32,455 bases of DNA. Origin: Rhodospirillaceae bacterium. GTDB taxonomy: Bacteria > Pseudomonadota > Alphaproteobacteria > Rhodospirillales > Rhodospirillaceae. A model generated the notes under the pieces. It worked only from the letters and a program-made list of their open reading frames with translations. It was not told the DNA's origin and ran no database searches. Each line of letters starts with the position of its first letter. The first letter of the stretch is position 1. Shown here piece after piece: positions 7,190 to 13,703 of this stretch. The translations under genes were made by a program, and so were the position numbers. The DNA is taken from assembly GCA_020852595.1 (NCBI GenBank), contig JADZAK010000061.1, positions 1-32,455 on the forward strand. Reading direction: 5' to 3'.

Positions 7190-8415
7190 GCGCGCGCGGC
7201 GACCTTTTGCGTATCCGTATCGATCAAGCCGAGCTTGGTCGCGACGTCGGCGAAGATGCCGATGACGCGATCGAGCTGCTCTTCGGTGTGCGCGGCGCAG
7301 ATGCTGGCGCGCAGCAGGCAGTAGCCGAACGGCGTCGCCGGCGGCAGCGCGAGGTTCACGTACACGCCCGCTTCGATCAGGCCGCGCCAGAAGGCGATGG
7401 CCGTCACCGGATCCGGCGCGACAACCGCAACGACCGGGCTGACGTCCGAGGCGATCTTGAGGCCGAGGGCCGCGAGACCGCTGTGAAGCTGTTCGGAGTT
7501 GCGTTCGATGCGCTTACGCAACACGCCGCCGTTCTTGATGATCTCAAGGTTGACGGTCGCCGAAGCCACCACCGACGGCGGCAGCGAGGCGGTGAAGATG
7601 TAGGCGCGCGTGACGAGACGCAGGGTGTCGAAGTTGTCGAGGTTCGAGACACAGAAACCGCCGACCGTGCCGACCGACTTGGAGAACGTGCCGACGATGA
7701 AATCGACGTCGTCTTCCACGCCCGCTTCTTCCGGCACGCCGCGGCCGTAACGGCCGCACACGCCCATGGAGTGTGCTTCGTCGGACAGCAGGTAGACGTT
7801 TTCGTACTTGCGCTTCACGGCGGCGAATTCGGCCATCGGCGCCTTGTCGCCCAGCATCGAGTAGATGCCTTCGACGACGATCAGCTTGTTGCCCGGCTTG
7901 TCGGCGAGACGCGCCAAACGCTTGTCGAGATCGGCGGGATCGTTGTGCTTGAAGCGGATGACCTGCGCGCTGGAGCCGCGCACGCCGTCATAGATCGAGG
8001 CGTGGCAGTCGGCATCCATCAGGATGAAGTCTTCCGGGCCCATCAACGTCGACAGGATGCCCATGTTGGCGAGGAAACCGGTGGAGAACACCATCGCGTG
8101 CTTTTTCTGGAAGAAGTCGCACAGCGCGGTTTCGAGATCCTTGTGGCCGTAGTACGTGCCGTTCGCCATACGGCTGCCGGTGGTGCCGGTGCCGCACGCG
8201 TCGAGCGCGTCGTGCGCGGCCTTCAGCGCTTCCGGCTGGAAGGTGAGGCCGAGGTAATTGTTGGTGCCCACGAGAATGGTGTGGCGGCCGCCGATCGTCG
8301 CTTCGGTTTGCGACAGAACTTCGTCCATCACGACGTTGAACGGATTGATGCCGTCGCCGAAGAGCGCATCGCGCTGCGCCATCAACGGCGCCCAGCGGTC
8401 AAACAAGTTAGCCAT
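7186..8415 (-). CDS. spt: Serine palmitoyltransferase
   Basis: A 409-residue fold-type I PLP enzyme of the alpha-oxoamine synthase family. It condenses serine with a long-chain acyl thioester to give 3-ketosphinganine, the committed step of sphingolipid synthesis. ATG 8415 is preceded by AAAGGGG at good spacing, better than a TTG further upstream. Visible catalytic residues are His138 (DADCH), Asp212 and His215 (SDEAH) and the PLP lysine Lys246 (TFSKS). The Asp/His/Lys spacing matches Sphingomonas SPT. Relatives are KBL, BioF and ALAS; the 35-base linkage to a dedicated acyl carrier protein and the neighbouring cerR/aasR/GNAT genes favour SPT. Its TAA stop overlaps the stop of the convergent nucleotidyltransferase (TTAA). 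Confidence 0.9.
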   Translation of the reverse strand: MANLFDRWAPLMAQRDALFGDGINPFNVVMDEVLSQTEATIGGRHTILVGTNNYLGLTFQPEALKAAHDALDACGTGTTGSRMANGTYYGHKDLETALCDFFQKKHAMVFSTGFLANMGILSTLMGPEDFILMDADCHASIYDGVRGSSAQVIRFKHNDPADLDKRLARLADKPGNKLIVVEGIYSMLGDKAPMAEFAAVKRKYENVYLLSDEAHSMGVCGRYGRGVPEEAGVEDDVDFIVGTFSKSVGTVGGFCVSNLDNFDTLRLVTRAYIFTASLPPSVVASATVNLEIIKNGGVLRKRIERNSEQLHSGLAALGLKIASDVSPVVAVVAPDPVTAIAFWRGLIEAGVYVNLALPPATPFGYCLLRASICAAHTEEQLDRVIGIFADVATKLGLIDTDTQKVAARA

Positions 8416-8450
8416 GTACGTCCCCTTTACAATCGAACCGACGCGAACGT

Positions 8451-8723
8451 TCAACGTCCGTCGTCTTTGAGAATCTTATCGATCGCCAGCGCCAGGTCTT
8501 TCACGGTGGCCACATCCGGCAGGATGTTGAGCGGCACCGAGATGTCGAAGTCGTCCTCCACGACCGCGACGAATTCCATGACGACCAGAGAGTCGAAGTT
8601 CAGGTCCTCGGTAAATCGCGTTTCAGGCTTTAGTTCGGTCCCGGTCTTATTGAAGCCCGCCAGAATCTTCACCAGGGTCGCCAGGGTGTCGGGCGATGGC
8701 TCGGCAGAGGCGTTCATGACCAT
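8451..8723 (-). CDS. acpR: Acyl carrier protein dedicated to sphingolipid synthesis
   Basis: A 90-residue acidic four-helix carrier protein with LNFDSLVVMEF at 41-51; Ser45 of the DSL motif is the phosphopantetheine attachment site. ATG 8723 or the ATG two codons later could be used. It lies directly upstream of spt (35 bases), as in Caulobacter and relatives, where a specialised ACP (AcpR) loaded by an acyl-ACP synthetase (AasR) delivers the acyl chain to SPT. A terminator-like hairpin separates it from cerR, so acp-spt probably have their own promoter; no clear -35/-10 pair was found in the 89 bases available. Confidence 0.85.
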   Translation of the reverse strand: MVMNASAEPSPDTLATLVKILAGFNKTGTELKPETRFTEDLNFDSLVVMEFVAVVEDDFDISVPLNILPDVATVKDLALAIDKILKDDGR

Positions 8724-8740
8724 TGTTTCCCAGCGCTCTT

Positions 8741-8794
8741 ATTGTTCGGTTTCATTTCGGCGGCGAACCGGTATCCACTTCGCCGGAAATGCTC
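8741..8794 (-). repeat. Intergenic palindromic repeat, copy A
   Basis: Read on the minus strand it runs GAGCAT, then GGCGAAGTGGATACCGGTTC and GCCGCC, then a GAAATG/ACC/ACAA-like tail. CGGCGAA (8761-8767) and TTCGCCG (8779-8785) can form a stem. From memory, the core GCGAAGTGGATACCGGTTCGC is close to an interspersed intergenic element of many alphaproteobacteria. A second, diverged copy is at 24303-24376. Here it forms most of the leader of acp-spt. Confidence 0.55.
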
Positions 8795-8812
8795 CCCGTG
8801 AGCGTCTTTTTC

Positions 8813-8834
8813 AAAAAACCTTCGCAGGTGCGAA
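8813..8834 (-). terminator. Weak intrinsic terminator after cerR
   Basis: On the minus strand TTCGC (8834-8830), a four-base loop, then GCGAA (8825-8821), then GG and six T. It lies 45 bases beyond the cerR stop and would separate aasR-cerR from acp-spt. The stem is short, so termination may be partial. Confidence 0.45.
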
Positions 8835-8878
8835 AAGTTGTGCGGGACCAAGGGCTCTGTGACAAATCAATCTAGCCG

Positions 8879-9844
8879 TTACTTTGTTAACAGCCCCCGT
8901 GAGGCGTACCAGCTGACGGCATCCTTAAACCCAAGGTCGATATTCCACTCAGGATTATATCCTGGAAGTTCTGTGGGTTCGGCGGCCCAGTCCGGGTGCA
9001 GAAGCTCAGGGATCTTGCTCCAGGACAGGACCGAGGCCCGGCCGATGAGGCTGGAGGTCAAACTGGCCACCGCCCCGGCGGCGTACAGGACGGGGGCCGG
9101 GACGGCGATGAGCCGGGGGGTGGTGCGAAGCGCGCTGCCGGCGGCCTGGGCAATCTCCTCCCAGGTGTAGCCTCCGACCCGGCCGTCATCGAATTCGACC
9201 GGTTGGGAGGGAGGGGCCTCGACCGCGAGGGCGGCGATGACCGCCCCGGCCACATCGGCCCCGTGGACCAGCGAGGTCCGCGCCCGGTCGACCATGGGCC
9301 GCAGCACGAACCCGCGCGCGGCCATCTGGAAAATCCGCAAGGTCTCGAGGTCGCCCGGTCCGTAGACGGCCGGGGGGCGCAGAACGACCGTCGGGAGTTT
9401 GTCCTTGAGTCCGCGCAACGCCTGTTCGCCCGCGCGTTTGCTGGCGGCATAAGGCGACAGGCGCGGTTCGCGCGCCGCGAGCGACGAGAGATGCACGAAA
9501 CGCGGCGGCGCCGGTTCAGCGGCCGCGATTTCAGCCAGCCGGCGCGTGGCGTCGGCGTTCACGGCGAAAAACGCGTCGCGGCTGGTCGCGCGGATGGCGC
9601 CCGCGCCGTGCACGACGGCAACGGCGTCTTTCACCAGCGATTTGAGCGCCGCGTCGTCACCGAGCGAGCCCAGCACCCACGAAATGCTGTCGTCCTCGAA
9701 TTGTTCGGGCTTCGGGAGCCTGCGCGCCAGCGCACGGACGGTGTAGCCTTCCTCGATCAGCGCTCTCACCACATGCCGGCCGATGAAGCCGGTCGCACCC
9801 GTCACCGCGACGACGGGTCCCGCGGTGTGCTGGTCACGAGGCAA
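8879..9844 (-). CDS. cerR: NAD(P)-dependent extended SDR, candidate ceramide/3-ketosphinganine reductase
   Basis: A 321-residue extended short-chain dehydrogenase/epimerase. The Rossmann motif GATGFIG is at 16-22 and the catalytic pair Tyr132-x3-Lys136 is in PYAASKRAGE. In Caulobacter the corresponding gene in the spt cluster (cerR) reduces the keto group left by SPT. The gene overlaps the end of aasR by 11 bases and appears to start at TTG 9844, since no ATG or GTG lies in frame before the Rossmann motif except a GTG at its strand. Together with aasR it forms an overlapping pair. Family certain; the specific substrate rests on the conserved cluster. Confidence 0.8.
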   Translation of the reverse strand: MPRDQHTAGPVVAVTGATGFIGRHVVRALIEEGYTVRALARRLPKPEQFEDDSISWVLGSLGDDAALKSLVKDAVAVVHGAGAIRATSRDAFFAVNADATRRLAEIAAAEPAPPRFVHLSSLAAREPRLSPYAASKRAGEQALRGLKDKLPTVVLRPPAVYGPGDLETLRIFQMAARGFVLRPMVDRARTSLVHGADVAGAVIAALAVEAPPSQPVEFDDGRVGGYTWEEIAQAAGSALRTTPRLIAVPAPVLYAAGAVASLTSSLIGRASVLSWSKIPELLHPDWAAEPTELPGYNPEWNIDLGFKDAVSWYASRGLLTK

Positions 9845-11612
9845 CGGGCGAACTCATGTCGATGGGAAGGATCTCGCCGGCTTCGAACATCTTCTTGGCG
9901 CGGCCGCGCGCGAGCTTGCCCGAGGTCGTCTTCGGCAGGCTGCGGGCCGGCACGAGCACGACGTCGCACAGGATGCCGACGGCGTCCTGCACCTTCGCGC
10001 GCACGTCGGTATGCAGTTTCTGGCGGTCTTCGGCGCTCGACGCACGGCACTGGACCAGCACCGTCGGCCGGTCGCTGCCGTCGGCGTTGGGCAGAATGAT
10101 CGCGGCGCTGTCGCCGGAGCGCAGACCGTCAAGATGCTCGACGGTCCATTCGATGTCCTGCGGCCATACGTTGCGGCCGTTGATGATCATCATGTCCTTG
10201 GCGCGGCCGACGATGACGAGTTCCTCGCCGATCCAATAGGCAAGATCGCCCGTATCGAGCCAGCCGTCGATGAGCGCGGCCTGCGTGGCTTCATCGTCGT
10301 TGAAGTACCCCTGCATGACGCTGGGACCCTGCACGAAGAAGCGCCCGACCTGGCGTTCGCCGAGCACCTTGCCCGCTTCGTCGCGGATTTCGCCGCGGTG
10401 CTCGGGCAGCACCTTGCCGCACGAGACGAAGGTGCGCGCGTCCGGTGAGTTGGCCGGCGCCGGCACGGCGCGGTGCGCTTCGAGGGCTTCCTTGTCGACG
10501 TGATCGAGCAGCATGCCGGTGCCCGCGTCGGCGAAGCTGACGGCGAGCACGCATTCAGCGAGACCATAGCTGGCGCAGAAGGCCTTGTCCGAGAAACCAT
10601 ACGGGCGGAAGGCGTCCGCAAAAGCCTGCATGACGTTCGGCTTGATCATTTCGCCGCCGATGCCGGCGACGCGCCACTTGGAGAGATCGTAGCCGAGCGA
10701 ACCCTCGGCCATCGTCGAGACGCGGCGCGCACAGAGTTCATAGCCGAAGGACGGCGCGTAGGAGACGGTACCGCCATTCTCGCTGAGCAGTTTCAGCCAG
10801 GTGAGCGGACGGCGCGCGAAGTCTTCGGTCGGGATGTAATCCATCGACGTCTGGCTGGTGAGCGCGCCCAACATAAAACCGACGAGGCCCATGTCGTGGA
10901 AGAAGGGCAACCATGAGGTGCCGCGGTCGCCCATGCCATTTTTCACGCCATAGCGCGTCATCGCGCGGCAGTTCGCCATCAGGCTGGCGTGCGTGACCAT
11001 GACGCCGGTCGGGAAGCGCGTCGAGCCGGAGCTGTACTGGATGTAAGAGAGCAGCTCGGCCTTGGATTTGGGCAGCGCGCCCGCCGGGGCGGCGCGGCCA
11101 TGAACGTCCGCCGCGGTGCCGATCAACATCAGCGCGAGGCCGGCCGCGGATTCCTCCACCAGGGGCAGGAATTCCGCCGGACCGACCGCCATGCGCGCGC
11201 CCGAGGAGCGCAGCTGGCCTTTGATCTGTTCGATATAAGCCTCGCGGCGGCCAAAGGCCGTGGGCAGGGGCATCGGGACCGGGATCGCGCCCGCGTATTG
11301 GCAGGCGAAGAACATGGCCAGGAAGTCCGGATGGGTCGCGGCCAGGAGGGCGATCCGGTCGCCCGGCGCGATGCCCATGCCCGCAAGACGGCGGCCGAGG
11401 TCCTCGGCGCGGCTTTGCAGGTCGCGGTAGGGCAGGACAATCTCCAGGGCCCCGCGGGCGGAGTAGAAGTTCATCCCGGCTTCGCCTTGAGCAGCGTAGT
11501 CCAGGGCGTCCGCCAGCGTCTCGAAATCCGCGAGACGGCGACGCAGACCGACGGAGTCGGACGGCGTGGGACGGAGTGACAAAGTCGCGGAATCGTTGGC
11601 TGATGTGCTCAT
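9834..11612 (-). CDS. aasR: Fatty acyl-AMP ligase / acyl-ACP synthetase of the sphingolipid cluster
   Basis: A 592-residue ANL-superfamily adenylating enzyme starting at ATG 11612. The adenylation motif YSSGSTRFPTGV is at 193-204, followed by LPFFHDMGLVG, typical of fatty acyl-AMP ligases and acyl-ACP synthetases rather than CoA ligases. WLDTGDLAYW and the C-terminal SLPKTTSGKLAR provide the late TGD and A10-lysine motifs. In the Caulobacter-type system the equivalent enzyme (AasR) charges the dedicated ACP that feeds SPT. It is first of the aasR-cerR pair and diverges from the bufferin operon. The AMP-ligase fold is certain, and use of the nearby ACP is strongly suggested by context. Confidence 0.85.
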   Translation of the reverse strand: MSTSANDSATLSLRPTPSDSVGLRRRLADFETLADALDYAAQGEAGMNFYSARGALEIVLPYRDLQSRAEDLGRRLAGMGIAPGDRIALLAATHPDFLAMFFACQYAGAIPVPMPLPTAFGRREAYIEQIKGQLRSSGARMAVGPAEFLPLVEESAAGLALMLIGTAADVHGRAAPAGALPKSKAELLSYIQYSSGSTRFPTGVMVTHASLMANCRAMTRYGVKNGMGDRGTSWLPFFHDMGLVGFMLGALTSQTSMDYIPTEDFARRPLTWLKLLSENGGTVSYAPSFGYELCARRVSTMAEGSLGYDLSKWRVAGIGGEMIKPNVMQAFADAFRPYGFSDKAFCASYGLAECVLAVSFADAGTGMLLDHVDKEALEAHRAVPAPANSPDARTFVSCGKVLPEHRGEIRDEAGKVLGERQVGRFFVQGPSVMQGYFNDDEATQAALIDGWLDTGDLAYWIGEELVIVGRAKDMMIINGRNVWPQDIEWTVEHLDGLRSGDSAAIILPNADGSDRPTVLVQCRASSAEDRQKLHTDVRAKVQDAVGILCDVVLVPARSLPKTTSGKLARGRAKKMFEAGEILPIDMSSPVAS

Positions 11613-11658
11613 TTGGGCGTTCTCTTCACCCTAAGACAGCAGACGGTCAATTCACCGA

Positions 11659-11679
11659 ATGTTACAATTATTGCAACAT
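11659..11679. promoter_or_regulatory. Imperfect 21-bp palindrome, candidate operator
   Basis: ATGTTACAAT and ATTGCAACAT flank a single T, with one mismatch in ten arm positions. It lies 47 bases before aasR and 125 bases before bufA in their divergent promoter region, in an AT-rich stretch. The size and symmetry suit a dimeric repressor; the regulator is not in the window. Confidence 0.4.
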
Positions 11680-11719
11680 CCTTGATCGGTCGGATAACAA
11701 CACTGTGGGCGCGGGGCTT

Positions 11720-11733
11720 TCACAGAGCTGTGA
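11720..11733. promoter_or_regulatory. Perfect 14-bp inverted repeat upstream of bufA
   Basis: TCACAG-AG-CTGTGA, 70 bases before bufA, in the same divergent region as the 21-bp palindrome. A TATCAT hexamer (about 11760-11765) downstream could be a -10, but the spacing to the preceding TTGCGG is only 15 bases. Regulation of bufA from this site is a guess. Confidence 0.3.
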
Positions 11734-11803
11734 TTCCTTGCGGGTTTATACCAGTTTGTATCATCTACCCTAAGACGCGTTTGTTTCCCGAGGAGACTGC
11801 TCA

Positions 11804-12124
11804 ATGGATAAGAAGGCTCTCGCCGCTGCCGTTGCCGGCGCCGTGGCCCTGGCCGGCCAAATCGCGCCCGCGACCGGCGCCGATGCCAGCAAGGGCAAGG
11901 AGAAGTGCTTCGGTGTGGCGGTCGCCGGTGAGAACGGCTGTGCGGCGTCCGACGGCAGTCACGGGTGCGGCGGCCTGTCGACCGTCGACTATAGCGGCAA
12001 GGAGTGGGTGCTGGTCGAAGGCGGCACCTGCGAAAAGATGGGCGGCAAGTTCGAAGCCTTCGACGGCATCGGCAAGCCCCCGGCCGCCGGCGCCAAGACC
12101 GACAAGACCGACAAAAAGAAGTGA
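11804..12124 (+). CDS. bufA1: Bufferin precursor peptide (DUF2282 / BufA1 type)
   Basis: A 106-residue precursor with a strong Shine-Dalgarno (GAGGAGAC) before ATG 11804. Residues 1-25 form a signal peptide (KK, hydrophobic core, ATGA). The core has four cysteines at 35, 46, 55 and 76 in the family arrangement: EKCFGVAVAGENGCA, SHGCGG and GGTCEKMGG. The tail is Lys-rich and disordered. Bufferins are ribosomally made, post-translationally modified peptides whose cysteines are altered by an MNIO enzyme; they are exported to the periplasm and protect against copper. The next two genes are the modifying enzyme and its partner, each overlapping the one before. Family match is strong; metal specificity is inferred from described bufferins. 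Confidence 0.88.
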   Translation: MDKKALAAAVAGAVALAGQIAPATGADASKGKEKCFGVAVAGENGCAASDGSHGCGGLSTVDYSGKEWVLVEGGTCEKMGGKFEAFDGIGKPPAAGAKTDKTDKKK

Positions 12125-12951
12125 GCCTCGCGCGCGCCTGCGGGATCGGTCTCCGGTCGGCGCACCTGTCCGAAATCGCCGCTGAAACGCCGGACGCCCC
12201 GCGCACGGCGCCATGGCTCGAGATCCACGCCGAGAACTTCCTGTGCGACGGCGGTCCGCGTCTGGCGATGCTGGACGCCATCGCCGCGCGCTATCCCCTC
12301 AGCTGCCACAGTGTCGCATTGTCTCTGGGTTCGGCCCAAGGCCTGGACCAAGACCATCTGGAGCGCGTGAAAGCTCTGATCGCGCGGATCAAGCCCGCGT
12401 TCGTGTCCGATCACCTGTCGTGGAGCGCGGTCGACGGCGTGCATCTCAACGACCTGTTGCCGCTGCCCTACACGGAAGCGACGCTCGATACCGTCGCGAC
12501 GAACGTCAATCGCGCCCAGGACGCCTTCGACCGGCGCATTCTGGTGGAGAACCCGTCGTGCTATATCGCGCTTGCGGGCTCGACCATGGACGAGCCGGAG
12601 TTTCTGAAGCGCCTGGTGGCGCGCACCGGATGCGGCCTGCTGCTCGACATCAACAACGTCCACGTCAGCGCGGTGAACCTCGGGTTCAGCGCGGCGGATT
12701 ATCTCGCGCGTATTCCGGCGCAGATGGTGGAAGAGATTCATCTGGCGGGATCGACGCCGAGCGCCGCGCATCCCGATCTTCTGATCGATACCCACAGCCG
12801 GCCCGTGTCGGACGAGGTCTGGGCGCTGTACGAAGCGACCGTCGAACGCATCGGTCCGCGCGCGACCTTGATCGAGTGGGATACGGACGTCCCTGCCCTT
12901 GCCGTGCTCACCGCGGAAATGCGGCGCGCGCAGAAGGTGCTGACGCGATGA
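12121..12951 (+). CDS. bufB1: MNIO-family (DUF692) bufferin-modifying enzyme
   Basis: A 276-residue TIM-barrel multinuclear non-heme iron oxygenase. The GTG at 12121 overlaps the bufA stop (GTGA) and yields the typical N-terminus ARACGIGLRSAHLSE. Metal-ligand segments follow in order: EIHAENFL, CHSVALSLGS, SDHLSW, HLNDLLPLPYT, ENPSCY, LLLDINNVHVSAVN, EIHLAG, DTHSRPV and IEWDTDVP. These supply the expected His/Asp/Glu ligands for a two- or three-iron centre. MNIO enzymes oxidise cysteines in precursor peptides (thiooxazole or oxazolone/thioamide products). Translational coupling on both sides shows a dedicated bufA-bufB-bufC operon. The call is firm. Confidence 0.92.
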   Translation: MSLARACGIGLRSAHLSEIAAETPDAPRTAPWLEIHAENFLCDGGPRLAMLDAIAARYPLSCHSVALSLGSAQGLDQDHLERVKALIARIKPAFVSDHLSWSAVDGVHLNDLLPLPYTEATLDTVATNVNRAQDAFDRRILVENPSCYIALAGSTMDEPEFLKRLVARTGCGLLLDINNVHVSAVNLGFSAADYLARIPAQMVEEIHLAGSTPSAAHPDLLIDTHSRPVSDEVWALYEATVERIGPRATLIEWDTDVPALAVLTAEMRRAQKVLTR

Positions 12952-13703
12952 GCCTTCTGGAGTTGCAACGGCGGTTCCGGCGGGCGCTGCACGGCGATAC
13001 GGACGCCATGGAGGACCTCGCTCCCGACGCGGCGCGGCGCCTTGCCATTCACAAAACAACCATCGAAACCGGCTTGGCGCAGACACTTTTGAACGCTTTC
13101 CCGGCCCTGGCGCGCATTGTCGGCGCGCCCACGTTCACGAGCCTTTCGTCGGGCTACATCGCCAACGCGCCGCCGCGCCATCCGCTGCTGTCGACGTACG
13201 GCCGCGGGTTTCCCGCCCATGTCGCCGCGCAGCCGATCGCGGCGAGCCTTCCATATCTGCACGACGTTGCGCGGCTGGAGTGGGCGCGCCAGGAAGCTTA
13301 CCTCGCGGGAGACGCGCGCCTGCTCGACGCGGCGGCGCTCGATACCGATGACGCGGGGACGTTGAGCGCGCTGCAACTGCGCGTACATCCGGCCGTGCGG
13401 GTGATCGGCTCGCCGTTTCCGATCCATAGCATCTGGCGGGTCAATCAGGCCGATGTGGAAACAAAAGACATCCTCGCGATCGATATGACGCTTGCCGAGC
13501 ATGTCCTCGTGACGCGGCCGGCCCATGAGATCGTCACACGGCCCATCAGCCTGGCCGATGCGACATTGGTGCGCGCTATCATGGGCGGCGCGCACTTGGG
13601 CGCGGCGGTGGAATCCGCCTTTGAGGCGGCCGCCGATTTTGACGTCACGCAGGCGCTCGCGCGCCATTTCGCGAACGGAACGTTCCGTGCGTTAGCGGGC
13701 TAA
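12948..13703 (+). CDS. bufC1: DUF2063-family partner protein of the MNIO enzyme
   Basis: A 251-residue protein whose ATG (12948) overlaps the bufB stop as ATGA. The N-terminal half is the helical DUF2063 domain: LLELQRRFRRALHG, RLAIHKTTIETGLAQTLLNAFP, then PYLHDVARLEWARQEAYLA (about 100-120). The C-terminal half is a smaller domain (HPAVRVIGSPFPIHSIWRVN onward) with beta-rich character, as in RiPP-recognition partners. In bufferin and methanobactin-like systems this protein brings the precursor to the MNIO enzyme. Its stop shares CTAA with the stop of the convergent 573-residue gene. No DoxX-type bufD follows. Confidence 0.88.
   Translation: MSLLELQRRFRRALHGDTDAMEDLAPDAARRLAIHKTTIETGLAQTLLNAFPALARIVGAPTFTSLSSGYIANAPPRHPLLSTYGRGFPAHVAAQPIAASLPYLHDVARLEWARQEAYLAGDARLLDAAALDTDDAGTLSALQLRVHPAVRVIGSPFPIHSIWRVNQADVETKDILAIDMTLAEHVLVTRPAHEIVTRPISLADATLVRAIMGGAHLGAAVESAFEAAADFDVTQALARHFANGTFRALAG

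Noticed and set aside
7186..8454. 5-aminolevulinate synthase, KBL or BioF as identity of the PLP enzyme
   Set aside because: All share the fold, but the adjacent dedicated ACP, the cerR/aasR-type genes and the residue spacing favour serine palmitoyltransferase.
11576..11773. Small plus-strand frame in the aasR-bufA gap
   Set aside because: It overlaps the aasR start and both palindromes, has no Shine-Dalgarno and shows no protein-like pattern.
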